A stretch of 64,000 nt of DNA from Cordia subcordata (GCA_028554755.1 JAPTOF010000015.1:2728001-2792000); one strand, 5' to 3'. Counted from the first letter of the stretch, positions 42,818-54,675 are shown. Made by a program: numbers and translations. The notes: generated from the letters alone by a model not told the origin.

Positions 42818-44432
42818 TTTTCTGGATACAACAATATAATCATAATTAATTTATGAGTACAAAATTGATGCATGTATAATATGTATGCTATCTTTGGAAA
42901 TAAAACATACGAGTACTTTTACATCATTTGCCTTTGAGCAGATCAACCCTTTAAATTACTCGATGTAACGATGTCTCAACATCCTCATAAGAACTCCACC
43001 GATGGGATGGCAGAACTTATGAATGTTAAGTTAAGTGCCACCACTTATTTGAATTAACAATTGTCTGGATATGATCCAATTGAATAATTCAATCACTGTT
43101 TTGTTTGGCTTCTTAAATCCGGTAGCGAACTCTATCGATAGGATAGCCGAACCCACCATTTAAGTTGAGTGTACACCCATTCCTAATGTTTATTCCCCAA
43201 AACATTCTTGATTTAAGCCCTCCGATAGGGTAGTGACTTTAATCAATGTTACGTAAGGCGATCTTTAGTGAAGAACTCCATCGATGGGATGGCCGAACTT
43301 ACTAACACCCTTTTGAATAAACATTTTATGTTTCACCTTGTTAAATCTAGACAAAATGTCACCTTCCGTTGGGGAAGTTAATGACATTTATCATTAACGT
43401 GAATCGGATATGGAAAGCTGTGGGGTATTTCCAGTCCCCTCTCCCACTCAATATTTTAACTTAAGGGTTTCATTTGATATTCTTGCTTTGTTTTAGATCT
43501 AAACACATTTTGGAAATATGTAAATCCCCTTTGTGTTACTAAAACATTGCAATATCACAATAGATCTCTTACCTAAATCTGGGTGCATAGACCCTTAGGT
43601 TGATATATATACATGTAAATCTCAAGTTAAGTTCTTTTAATGTTGTCATGAGATCTCATGGCATCTTTAGACATAGCCGCTTATAATTCTCTTGTCTAAG
43701 CCATTCTCATAAACTTAACTATCATTGAGAATCAACTCATATGTATGACTAATTTTTATAAACCCTAATGAGTGGACATATTTCTAGGTGGCAATCATGC
43801 TAATGCAAATATGTTAAAACATATATCAATGAATTATAAACATCCACCAAAAATATGTTAGAATCCTCTTTGATGGCTCCTGTAATCTTCAACAAAAACA
43901 GACACATAGTAGCTTTTTACGCCTCACCGGCCGATCATCAATAAGAGCGGTCGACCGCTCCAATTGCTTCAGGAATTTTTGCTCTCTGGAGTAGCTGGTC
44001 GACGGTTAAGTCCACCCGGTCGTCCGCTTGCTTACCAGTAGAGTATTCCTATATGCTGTTTTCTTGTTTTTCTTCTTGGTCTTCAAAGATTACAATAATA
44101 CACTTTGCTATTGCTAATACAAGCTTCATAAAGAAACATTACAAGGATATCAAAACATCCTATGCTTCTTTTAAATGAAACTAAAAGCAATAACCAGAAA
44201 TATTTTATACATGAAATCGCCTATGGCCAAGCTTTGTTGACCTTACACGAAAATCTATCATGCATACATACGAACCATCAAGGGGATTTTATATTACTTG
44301 CACATACAAGCATAAAACCAGAAGTATATGCAACACAAGATTTCCTAATCTTGCCACTCACAAGATGACTAATATATATTTATGCAAATACAATATTCTT
44401 GCATAGTCTAAGCATGTTGTGTGTGAGCCTAA
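42818..44432 (-). other. Long copia leader with internal repeats
   Basis: This is 1.6 kb between primer site and gag with no coding frame. It holds four degenerate copies of a block like gaactccatcgatgggatggccgaac (starting near 42991, 43127, 43217 and 43273). It also has a GC-rich stretch with GCGGTCGACCGC and CTGGTCGAC at 43930-44030. The latter resembles the GGTCGACC cluster of the Athila LTRs. Confidence 0.65.
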
Positions 44433-44444
44433 GCTCTGATACCA
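44433..44444 (-). promoter_or_regulatory. Primer-binding site, tRNA-iMet
   Basis: The minus strand reads TGGTATCAGAGC two bases after the 5' LTR end (CCTACA). This is the standard initiator-tRNA-Met primer site of plant copia elements. Confidence 0.95.
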
Positions 44445-44446
44445 AT

Positions 44447-45549
44447 TGTAGGATCGATATTATTAAGTGTGGGGTATCCTAGTCCATATTTTCTAAATTA
44501 TAACTAAGAAAACATGCTAGGAAAATAAAATATCCACATTACACACACAAGAACATGCTTAAGAACATATATAGAATATAACTACTACTTGCAAAATATA
44601 TAAAGCTAACCTCTTGAAGCGTGGGGCCTTTGATGAAGCTAAAACCGGTTACGAGCTTTATTCCCGTTCACGAACAAGGCCACCAAAATTTGCTATAAGG
44701 GTGTCATAATAAGCAACTCCCTAGTCTTTTTCCCTATGATTAAAGAGACTTATCTTGAGAGAATAGCCTCTTGTGTGGAAAGAAGCAAAGTAATATGCTC
44801 TTGAAAAACTAGAGCAAAAATCACACAATAAGTGTGTACTATGTGTTGTAGTATTTTCTTGCCAAAAAGGAAGAAATCAACTACAAAGTGGAATACATAA
44901 AAGGTGTAGGGTCTTGTTTATTTATAGAGAGAACCTTGGCATCTAAAGTTGCTAAACTTTCAATGTGGGAGAAAATTTTCATGTAGTATTTCCTTTTTGA
45001 AACTTGTCAATCTTGTCTTGGAAGACTTGTGCAAGTTGTCCACTTGTTTTTGTAGTATTTTGCAAGTTGTCCACTTGTCTTGGAAGACTTAGGCCAAGCC
45101 CATTATCCAAGTCCAACACATAGTCCATAATCCATGTGGAGGCCCAAGCCCAATAGGAAACCATCCTTGCCCAATTAGGTTATCTTGGACTCTAAAGAAA
45201 GCCCAAACCCATTTTCAAGCTTTGGCCCAATAAGGCTACTACCACAATATGGAATTTGCTCTTTCAAGATTACTCTCTCAAAGTCATTTCAACTAGGGAA
45301 GGGACCAAGAAGACACAATTATCATTGGCTTCCAAAAATAATTAAAAATATCCTTGCCCGATCTAGGCGACATAATAATTATTTTTAACTTCGATCTATT
45401 CCACCATAAGATCAAAGTTGCACTCCAAGAATAATTGTCATTACCCAAAAGCTTATCACAAAAGAATGTGAACTTTGTCTTTGACCTACTAAATAACTGA
45501 CCATAATGCCCCTCTATGTATACCCACAGCTAAGATCGGTCATTTGGCC
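44447..45549 (-). repeat. 5' LTR of copia element, truncated
   Basis: It matches the first 1.1 kb (plus-strand sense) of the 3' LTR with scattered differences, a few percent by eye. It breaks off at 45549 inside the LTR (after ggtcatttggcc), where ORF1 sequence of LINE C begins. The U3 start is missing, but TATA box (44919-44926), R and U5 are present. Confidence 0.9.
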
Positions 45550-45928
45550 TAAAATGATGGCCAGCCAATCCCTCTTCGTTCTTCTTGTTAAGAGCAATCA
45601 CTTCAACCTTGTGAGATTCTTGATCATTTGTTTCGAGAGATGTGAACCAATTGCTTGGTAAAGAAGCTTTAGATAATGAAGCCATTTTTTCTTCTTTGGT
45701 TTTATTGAAGGTGTCTCGATACTTGAAAAAGTCTTAGGATCCACATTATGAGCTTTCCTCCAAATTTTTTTGGTCTTGAAGATTTTCTAATCACCATCTT
45801 TCTTTTTATCCATTTGTGAAACAAGCTTTGGAGCATTGTGATTGATTGCATAAGGACATGAAGAGAAGGAATGACCAACAATTTTGCAAGTGGAGCAAAC
45901 AAGAAGTTTCTAAGCATACTCAACATCA
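45550..45928 (-). pseudogene. LINE C ORF1, knuckle and C-terminal part
   Basis: In element sense this continues from 54138: after the tyrosine-alanine of DVEYA come codons for a stop (TGG decayed to TAG) and LLVCSTCKIVGHSFSSC, a complete CX2CX4HX4C knuckle near 45900. A lysine-rich tail with stops follows. It is cut at 45550 by the truncated copia LTR. Bases 45912-45928 are the target duplication of LINE A. Confidence 0.8.
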
Positions 45929-45931
45929 TCC

Positions 45932-46800
45932 ATGGTAAAGGACTTTAGACCCATTTCTTGTTGCAACACGATTTACAAGTGCATTTCCAAAATCCTTGCA
46001 AATAGGATGAAAGTTTGCTTACCTTCCATCATTTCATGGAACCAATCCACATTCATTGAAGGAAGACTTATTAATGAGAACATTCTTGTTGCACATGATA
46101 TTTTTAGAGGATATTCTAGAACTCATATCTCACCAAGATGTGCCTTTAAAGTTGATATCATGAAGGCTTTTGACTCACTTAGTTGGGACTTTATTAAAGT
46201 TACACTTTATGCTTTTGGTTTTCCTGACACCTTTGTTAAGTGGATTATGGCTTTAATCACAACTCCTAGTTTCACCATTTCAATCAATGGAAGTTTTGAA
46301 GGATACTTTAAAGGAGCAAGTGGCATAAGACAAGGTGACCCCATCTCTCCTTATATTTTTGTCTTATGCATGGAAGTCCTCTCATCATTATTTAATGGCT
46401 TGGAACATCACCCAAAATTCAGCTACCACCCAAAATGTGCTAAACTCAAGCTGAATCATATATGCTTTACGGATGATCTCTTTATTTTTTGCAAAGGCAA
46501 CTTGAAGTCAATTGCTTGTATCATGGAGACATTAGAGAAATTCTATGAGTATTCGGGACTCAAAGTTAATTGCAGCAAAAGTGATGTTTTCCTTGGAGGC
46601 ATTTCTCGAAATGAAAAGAAGCTTATCCTTGAAAAACTTGGTTTCAAAGAGGGGTTACTTCCAATTAGATATCTTGGGGTTCCATTGGTGACTAGAAAGC
46701 TTCGCAAAGGAGATTGTCGGCCACTTTTGGAGAAAATCAATGGAAGGATTGAGCATTGGACTATAAAAGTCTCTCATATGCTGGAAGAGTTATGCTCATT
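45932..46800 (+). pseudogene. LINE A ORF2, RT part
   Basis: The frame starts at DFRPISCCNTIYKCISKILA and includes KAFDSLSWDF near 46165, GIRQGDPISPYIF near 46322, and a catalytic box FTDDLF near 46463, where the usual alanine of FADD is threonine. RYLGVPLVTRKLRKGDC is near 46665. The frame is open up to the insertion of LINE B and resumes in the same phase at 52861. Confidence 0.9.
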
Positions 46801-46889
46801 TTTTTTTATGGAACAAGAAAGTAATTGTATTTCACTAATCAATAAAAATGTACAAGTACATACAAAACAGTGGGCGAAAGTAGGAGGCG

Positions 46890-49800
46890 CTAAGAAATGA
46901 TCTCATCAAGCCTCCACAATTTACAAAGCAATTTGTTCAAGGGAGAGGGGGTAAATTTCCTACAGCAAGAAAGTTTTACTCTAACTTCATTAAAAATAGT
47001 ATTAAAAATGTTCTCATCCGTCTTGGCTTCATTTTGGAAGAAATGCTGATTTCTTTCCTTCCAAATGTGATAGGTGGTTGCTCCAAATAGGTGCTTGATG
47101 ATGGTAGCCTTCAAGTTCTTTTCATGTGCAAAAGGAGTGATGTAAGTAATGATTTCATTCCAAGAAATCAGATTCTCTAGGACACAAGAAATGCAAAGGC
47201 CTTTTCTCCAAATTCTCATAGTAAAGCAACATTCAAAGAAGAGATGGTTTCTCGTTTCACAACCCATAAAGCAAAAGATGCATGTGGGATTGATGTCAAA
47301 TCCCCAATGTAGCAATCTGAATTATGTATTAAGACGATCAAGAAATGTAAGCCAAACGATGAAACTATGTCTTGGGCTATGCTTTTTGTGCCAAACAATG
47401 TAATGACCCTCAAAGTTGTCTCCCTTCCTTCTTATGTGCTCCCAAGTGTGCTTGAAGGTGAACTCCTCATTAGGTGAGAGAACCCAACCAATCTTATCCA
47501 AGGTAGTGTCATTAATAACAAAGCTAGGGCTTTCAATATGAGAAAGGTGAATTGGCCAACTCCATCTACCATTAGTAAAGAGTTCACTAACCTTTGCAAG
47601 GAGGGGCGGGTTTGGGAGTGTATTGCTCCAATATTCCAAAACGGAGCCCTCATGCCAATTATCAATCCAAAAGAGAGTATTTTCTCCATTGCCAATGTTG
47701 TGTTTAATGAACTTCTTTGCCTCAACTCGGCAATTCAGAAGTGCCTTAATAATCCAACTAGCATCCTTGGGGGCTTGCATGATCCAAATTGAGGAGCTTT
47801 TGATATAATTTGAGCGAATCCATTGGCTCCAAAGTGTGTTCTTTTCAGCGTACATCCTCCAAAAAATTTTCAGCAAGTAGACTTTGTTGATTTCATCAAT
47901 TTTACGAACCCCAAGTCCACCTTCATGCAATGGGAGGCAAAGATCCCTCCAAGCAACTTTAGGACCAGTTCCTCTCCATAAAAATGCTTTGAATTTTGAT
48001 TCAATGGATGACACAACATTTTTGGGGAGAAGGATGGCACTTGCCCAAAAAGCACAAATTTGAATGAGAGTGGATTTGATCAAGATAAGATTTCCCGCAA
48101 AAGAAAGCCAATTATTGCACCAAGTATCAATTCTTGCTGAAATTCTCTCAAAAAGAGGCAAGCAATCAGCTTTTCTAAGCTTTCTTGAGACAAGGGGGAT
48201 GCCCAAGTAACGTATTGGAAGCTCACCTTCTTGAAACCCAACCCGCTCCAATATAGCAAATTTAGTATCATTGCTCACGCCACCAAGGAAGATCACACTT
48301 TTTGAGTTGTTGATTTTCAGCCCAGAAAGATTTGAGAAAGTTTCCAATGTACCCATAATGCATTCAATAGATCTTTAGTTCCCTTTGCAAAAGATAAAAA
48401 GATCATCCACAAAACAAAGGTGATTAAGCTTTAGGCGCCCACATTTTGGATGAAAATGGAAGCCCAAATTGCTGTCCAGCCCATTAAGAAGACAAAAAAG
48501 AACCTCCATGGAAAGAACAAAAAGATATGGAGAGATGGGGTCACCTTGTCTAATACCATTTGCACCTAAGAAGAAGCCTTCCAACCTACCATTAATAGCA
48601 ATGGAGAAGCTAGGGGTTGTAACACAAACCATAATCCAATCAACAAATTTCCTTGGGAAGCCAAATGCAAGGAGAGTGGACTCAATGAAATTCCAATTAA
48701 GTGAGTCAAATGCTTTCATGATATCAACTTTGATGGAACACCTTGATGAAATATGCCTCCTTGAGTAACCTCTCAAAATATCATGAGCAATAAGTATGTT
48801 TTCATGGATAAGTCTATTTTTGATGAATGCTGATTGGTTCCATGAAATGATTTGTGGCAAGCAATGTTTGAGTCTATTTGCAATGATCTTGGAGATGCAT
48901 TTATAGATTGTATTGCAACAAGAGATGGGTCTAAAGTCTTTGACCATGGAAGGGTTGGAAACTTTAGCCACAAGAGTAATGATAGTAGAGTTTACCTCCT
49001 TCAGAAGTTTGCAAGAATCAAAGAAAGAGCTTATTGCACTAATAACATCTTCTCCAACAATCTCCCAAGCAACCTTATAAAATTGAGAAGTGTAGCCATC
49101 GGGTCCCGGGCTTTTATTGGGATTAAGGGAGAAGAGTGTGGATTTGATTTCCTCTCTAGAGATAGGTGCAATACTGTTGGCAGCAAAGTCTTCATCAATA
49201 TGTGTCCCAATGATCTCCTTTAAAAAATCCACATGCATATGAGAAGAAGATTTTGTGCCAAGGAGATTTTTATAGTATCTAAAGAATTCCTCTTTCACTT
49301 CAAAATCCTCCAAAAGAAGTTGCCCATTCTCATTCTTGATTGCTTTGATGGAGTTTTTCGACCTACGTTGCCTCTCCATATTGCAGAAAAATTTTGAGTT
49401 TGAATCACCTTCTTTGATCCAATCAAGTCTAGACTTTTGGATGAGCATGATTTGTAGGTGATTTCAGCCTCTTCCAATTTGGTCAAAATGCTCCTTTCCT
49501 TGTCCAAAATATAGTTGTTATGCTCACCATTATAGAGGGCATTTTGGACAGCACTTAGGTCCTCTCGAAGCTCGTTGATGGTGTTCGGAATACAAGCAAA
49601 ATGTCTTTTATCAAACAATTTGAGAGCTTTCTTGAGAAGTTTTTGCTTTTGAAAGAGTTTGAACATTGGGGTACCAAAAACCCATGTACTCCAATGTTCA
49701 TCCACAATCTTCAAAAAATCCGAATAAGAAGTCCATGCATTGTAAAATTTAAAAGGTTTAGGAGAAGATTCCCAAGACTTACAAGAGTGCATGATAAAAG

Positions 49801-50479
49801 GGCAATGGTCAGATATGCTCGGATTATCCACCAAAAGAAGAGAATGTTGATAGTTTTGAATCCAATTTTCATTCACCAAGGCCTTATCAATTTTATTTGC
49901 CATGAAGTTTGTTTCATTACTCTTATTTGTCCAAGTAAAGTGGGGGCCATGAGTTTTAGCTTCTTGCAAGTTTACTTTAGCCACCAATCTAATAAAGTCT
50001 TTAGCACTTCTTGGAATGGCTGATGTGCTAGATTTATCTCCACTTTGCAAGACTTCATTGAAATCACCCATAATGCAAAAGTCACTATTAAAATACCAAG
50101 AGCACCAAAGTTCAAGCTTGCTCCAAAGAATGCTTCTTTTAGAGGCTTCATTGCTACCATAGACAAAGGCAACAAAGAAAGACTTGTGAAGATGATCATC
50201 AAAATTGAAAAGAAGGCCCTGTTCACAAGAATCAATGAAAGTAGCTTGTATGCTTTTCCTCCAAAACAGCCAAATTCTCCCTTTGATCATATCATCCATA
50301 TGATTATCAAAGCCAAGTTTGTCAAAACGGGAACTAATATGGTTGATGCTATCATTTCCAACAACTTTATTCTCCAAAAGGCAAAAGAAATCCAAGTGAT
50401 GTTTTGTGATCAGCAACTTAACCTCTTTTTGTTTATTAGGGGAATTGAGACCCCTAATATTCCAAGAGCAAAAATTCAT
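46890..50479 (-). pseudogene. LINE B ORF2: endonuclease, RT, zf-RVT
   Basis: About 1195 codons. The APE-like endonuclease is at the N-terminus (SWNIRGLNS, CLLENK, FVYGSN, GDFNEVLQSGDKSS, SDHCPF), so the asparagine, aspartate and histidine positions are present. The RT follows with SPGPDGYTSQFYK near 49110, DFRPISCCNTIYKCISKI near 48935, KAFDSLNW near 48715, GIRQGDPISPYLF near 48560 and FVDDLF near 48407 (valine for the usual alanine). The C-terminal zf-RVT-like part has CIFCFMGCETRNHLFFECCF near 47275. A 1-bp loss near 49445 and stops at 48375 and 47322 inactivate it. No RNase H domain. Confidence 0.95.
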
Positions 50480-52634
50480 AGAGAAGTAGGAGGAGGATCA
50501 TCAATCCCCGGGTCATGATTCTCATGTAAATTAGGGTTGCTTTCCTTAACCTCATCCCCATTCCCATCATGCTTAAACTGATTTTGACCCTTATTTTCAT
50601 TTTCCTCGACATGGTCAAGGACTTCAAAGGATTAGGATTTACATTATAAGAGCAAGAGGGATCAAGATTAACCTTGGGACTTGAAGGCTGAGTGTTGTCT
50701 TCCATAGCTTTGATGACATTATTATTCACAAGAGGCTCTTTACTTGGATTTGAATCCTTCAATGGACTTTGTTTCTTGCCCACAACTTGCCATTCATTAT
50801 GGACTTTAGGGTTGTGCCGTGTGGTATGCATTTGAGGCTGGTTGCTAGAATGTAATTTAGTCTTCAAGGGACAATTCCCTTCAACATGCCCAACCATTTT
50901 GCAATGGTTGCATTTGCTTGGCTTCTATGCATATTCAACATCCACCCTTGCCCTTGAGCCATTTCAAAGTTTTGGAAATATGACATTTGGAAGGTTTCCT
51001 TCCAAATCCACTTCAATACAAATTCTAGCAAATTCTAAATTCCTTCTTGTATCGGTGAGGGCATCCATTTGAATTGGATTTCCAATGAACAAAGCAACAT
51101 AACCAAGTCCTCTTTTGGAGTAGAGACTCATGGGAACATTCCAAAGCTTCACCCAAATGGGAACTTTATTGCTGGCCAAATTGATGAATTCAAGATTGGG
51201 TTCCTATTTTCTCAACAAAAGTGGTCTATGGTTAACATGCCAAAGTTGTTGGAGGACTTTTTGACAAAATTCCTCTTTCTCAAATTTGAAAACAAAAAGG
51301 CCCTTTCCTTTGGTGTGAATATCTATTTTGCCAAATTTCTTCCATGCAAATTCAACCATGTTTCTTATGAGAAAGAATGGTGGAGGGGCACCTAAGAATT
51401 GTCCCACAAGATAATGAGACCAAAAACAATCTCCTTCATCATAAAGATCCTCCGGGGGGTCAGCAACTTCTCTTTTTCCATCAATAATATTAAACTCATG
51501 CATTTCATCAAATTTAAGGTTGGTAGCCATATGTTCTACAAAAACACCTCCCCAATCAAGACTAGGGCTATTTGTGGAAGGTTCATACCTTAGTTTAGGT
51601 GCCTTTGTCCATGCATTTTGGTGGCTGGAAGCCCTTGCTTTGGGTGGAGCATTATTTCCTTGAGCATTTTGTTGAGGTAAGTTTGCTTTGCCATAATTTT
51701 GCTTGCCAAGATCAATACCCATAGTGTGAAAGTTGTTGATGAAATGCTCATCCTTGACAAGGGAAGCTTCTGGCCGAGAATAATTTGGGTTGAGGTGTGA
51801 GAGATGCTGAATTGTGCTTCTTGATTGCGTAGCATTATCAGCTTTGTTGACAGCCACGTCATTTTGAATCTGATTTGGCAAAAGTGGAGGGAAATCTTCA
51901 AGGGTGTGCCGAGAGTTTGCATTTGAATTCCAAGGGCTGCTTTGTGTTGTCGAGATATGTATGGATGAGGCCAAAATATTGCTGCCATGCACAGTAGAAG
52001 GGTTAACAAATTCAGACGCAAGCCTATTAACCGGTCCATGCACAACCCTTAGTCCATCGGGTAAAGACCGCTCATCCTCTCTAAGCTCCTTTTCGGCTAA
52101 AATCTTGTTTGCAATAGAGTTGTCCCTTTTGCTCAAGCTCTTGTGACTAACATGCATAGGCTCAAGATCCTTTTCAATCTCCAACTCAGCTGAGGCCTCT
52201 TGAGAAGAAGCTTTGGAAGGATCGGATGGTGAGCAAATTTGTAATGGAGAAAGCAAAGGAAGCTTACCAAGGTCCATTTCGGTTGAGTTTATGCAATGGG
52301 TTGAACCTTTTCTTGAACAAGGAGTGGGAGGGGAGCGAGATTGAGACTTATGAGTGAGGATACAAACCAACTCGGCCTTTGTTCTATTTTGAGCTTCAAG
52401 GTGTTCCTTAAAAGTGTGACCTGATTCAAGTGCTTCATAGACTTCTTTGAATTCCTTGCTAGAGATGGATGAGGCATCTTCCCTCTCAAAAGAAGAAGAA
52501 GAAGAGGCTAAATCCACCTCCTCATTAAGACTCTTGCCCGAGAAAGCTTTTGAAGAACTATCCAACACTTGTTTTTTTGCAAGGATTCTTGCACTTTGCC
52601 TAGACGGAGATGAGCTTTTCTTTTTCTTACCCAT
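50476..52634 (-). pseudogene. LINE B ORF1 (DUF4283-like, CCHC knuckle)
   Basis: About 719 codons from MGKKKKSSSPSRQSARILAK. A long serine/asparagine-rich spacer is followed by the DUF4283-like domain (51440-51000; LVGQFLGAPPPFFLIRNMVE, LWHVNHRPLLLRK, VKLWNVPMSLYSKRGLGYVA, EFARICIEVDLEGNLP). The knuckle is CNHCKMVGHVEGNC near 50905. Three in-frame stops (near 51204, 50964 and 50932) replace TGG, CGA and TGG. A frameshift near 50620 precedes the C-terminal tail. Its TGA stop overlaps the ORF2 ATG. It is related to, but clearly diverged from, the MPKKKNH-type ORF1 of LINEs E and J. Confidence 0.9.
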
Positions 52635-52860
52635 GAATCCAAGGGAAAGGGCAAAGGGACGGGTTGGAGGAAGTGTTTAGGTTATGTGTATGGGGGTTAG
52701 TGATGGATGAAGGTGATTTGGGGGTGGCGTGTGGTGGTTGAAAGGTGGCTGATTTCAAAAGTTTTAGAGAGAAGAGAGAAGAGTTTCATGGTAGAGAGAG
52801 AAAGCTAATCTTTTTGTGCTTCCTTATCTTTTTGTTCTTAGTATAAGAGTTATGCTCATT

Positions 52861-54049
52861 AAGTCAAAACTCACAAATTTGTGCATATTGGGCAAGTTCA
52901 CTTCTACTTCCGAAGGGCATTTTCAAGGAAATTGAGTCAAAGTTTTGTGCATTTCTTTGGAGAGATACGGGTGCAAAGATAGCATGGAGCAATGTTTGTG
53001 TTCCTTTGGATGAAGGAGGATTGGGAATTAGGTCTTTGGAGGACATCAACAATACTTTCTTCATAAAAGTTTTTTGGAGAATGTATGCATTTCGGGACAC
53101 TCTTTGGAGCAAATGGGTGCATTCAAACTACATCAAGAATGAGTCAATCTGGACAATTTCTTGCCCAATTCACTCCAGTTGGATCTTAAAGAAGCTTCTC
53201 AATTGCCGAGCTTCAATTAGGAGTCATATCTCACGTATTTTTGGAGATGGAAGAAACACACACTTTTGGCTTCATAAATTGCATAACAATGGTACTCTCC
53301 TTGAGCATTGGAATGGCACCTTTAACCATCCACCTCTTCATGCAAAGGTACGAGAAATCTTCTCAAATGGCTCTTGGAATTGACCAATTCAGCTTATGCA
53401 TATTCCCATCCCAAACGCTGCCATTGTTGAGAATAATATGGATTCTTACTCTTGGAGTCTCTCAAATGATGGGAAATTCTCTTTTAAGCACACTTGAGAG
53501 CACTTGTGTAGGTGAAAAAGCAAGATTGAATGGCACAACATTATTTGGTTTAAAAACCACACACCAAAGCATGCTTTTATCACTTGGATTGCAATGCATG
53601 ATAGGCTCACAACAAAATTCAGAATGCTTACTTGGGGTATCGAAATCAAATCAAATTGCATATTTTGCAACTTTGCTTGTGAAACAAGGGACCATCTCTT
53701 CTACCATTGTAGCTTTACAAGAAGAATATGGCAAAGGAGACTTGAGTTAACATGCATAAAAGATCCACCAATCTTGTGGAATGAGATTTTCACTTTCCTT
53801 ACTCCGTATATTCTTGAAGGCAATCTCAAAGCAACACTCATCAAGCATATCTTTGGAGCAACAATTTATTTCATTTGGTTGGAAAGGAACAATAGGCAAT
53901 TCAGCAAAGGTGCAAAAATGGAAGAGCAAATCTTTTCATCCATCTTCAACGATGTTCGAATTAAGTGTTCAATTGGGAAGCATTTCATTTCTTCTTGTAT
54001 CAACAAAATCATTTGTAAGAATTGGGGAATTAAGGCTATTTTGGATTGA
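52861..54049 (+). pseudogene. LINE A ORF2, post-RT and zf-RVT part
   Basis: The frame resumes in phase after the LINE B insertion: QICAYWASSLLLPKGI near 52876, ESKFCAFLWRDTGAKIAWSN, VPLDEGGLGIRSLEDINNTF, and CIFCNFACETRDHLFYHCSF near 53660. It ends NWGIKAILD at 54049. Stops at 53381-53383 (N-W-P-I decayed to N-stop-P-I) and near 53496 (H-T-W-E to H-T-stop-E) are both TGG to TGA changes. Otherwise the frame is intact. Confidence 0.9.
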
Positions 54050-54120
54050 GCTTCCCCTTCTTTTGACTCTCATGTACATCTTTTGTAATTAATATAGTGC
54101 TTTTCACTTTTCACGCAAAA

Positions 54121-54675
54121 AAGCATACTCAACATCAATTTTTGCCCATTCCCCATTCCTTAACTTCACATATGTGTAATCCAACAATTCCTTAGACAGA
54201 TCCATTTCCACACAAACTCTTGCAAAACCCACAAATGTTCTTGATTTCGTAAGCCTATCCATTTGTAAGAGATAGCCCAAGGTACTAGCAATACAACTCA
54301 AACCCGTCCTTGTGATTAATGAGCAAAGAACATTTTGAAGTTTAATCCAAAGTGGAACCTAATCCCAACTAAATTCAAGTGATTGTGCATTTGGATCCCA
54401 ATGCCAAAGTAAAAAGGACCGATGATTAACAAGGCAAAGTTGTTCCATGACAAGATTGCAAGCAACTTTACTTTCGAATTTGAAAATAAAAAATCCATTT
54501 TCAGCGGATTTAATCTCAACCCTCCCAAAGTTTTTCCAATGCAAATCAACCTTTTTAAGTACGAGGAAAAAGGGGGCGGCTTATCTAAGAATTGCCCTAT
54601 AAGACAATTTCTCCAATGGCTATCACCCTTTTTAAAGACATCAAAAAGGGAAGCAACACCAACAAAACCATTCTC
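54121..54675 (-). pseudogene. LINE C ORF1, DUF4283-like part
   Basis: From 54675 down: CLIGQFLDKPPPFF near 54590, WKNFGRVEIKSAENGFFIFK, a stop near 54357, NVLCSLITRTGLSCIASTLG near 54320, then SRTFVGFARVCVEMDLSKEL and KLRNGEWAKIDVEYA ending at the LINE A insertion site. It continues at 45928. The 5' part is cut off at 54675 by the second copia LTR. The closest relatives in the window are LINEs E and J. Confidence 0.85.

Larger units (their letters stand above)
36989..45549 (-). mobile_element. Ty1/copia element, near complete, 5' LTR cut
   Basis: The minus-strand element has its 3' LTR at 36989-38884, a polypurine tract, RNase H, RT, integrase, protease and gag in the usual copia order, a 1.6-kb leader, a tRNA-iMet primer site and a 5' LTR at 44447-45549. 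The 5' LTR lacks about its first 790 bp, so the target duplication cannot be checked (left flank ctttc, 36984-36988). Gag-pol is one frame with a single frameshift near 41120 and a few stops, so decay is moderate. It interrupted LINE F. Confidence 0.95.
46801..52844 (-). mobile_element. LINE B: near full-length ORF1+ORF2 LINE
   Basis: The only LINE here with leader, ORF1, ORF2 and tail. The 16-bp duplication aagagttatgctcatt lies at 46785-46800 and 52845-52860. The leader (52844-52635) is pyrimidine-rich (tttctctctctacc...ctcttctctctt) like those of LINEs E and I. ORF1 is at 52634-50476, ORF2 at 50479-46890, overlapping by ATGA. The tail is a T run at 46801-46807 after a 3' end reading ttactttcttgttccat in element sense. 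One frameshift in each ORF and a handful of stops make it inactive but young-looking. Confidence 0.95.
45929..54120 (+). mobile_element. LINE A: 5'-truncated ORF2 LINE, holds LINE B
   Basis: The 17-bp duplication aagcatactcaacatca (45912-45928 and 54121-54137) defines this insertion into the ORF1 of LINE C. It begins at the RT motif VKDFRPISCC. It ends with a 3' UTR, cttttcacgc and a short A run (54115-54122). LINE B (46801-52844, plus its 16-bp duplication) sits inside it. Without B it is about 2.1 kb. Confidence 0.95.

Noticed and set aside
42985..43310. CRISPR-like array
   Set aside because: The repeats are degenerate and unevenly spaced in a plant copia leader, with no cas genes.
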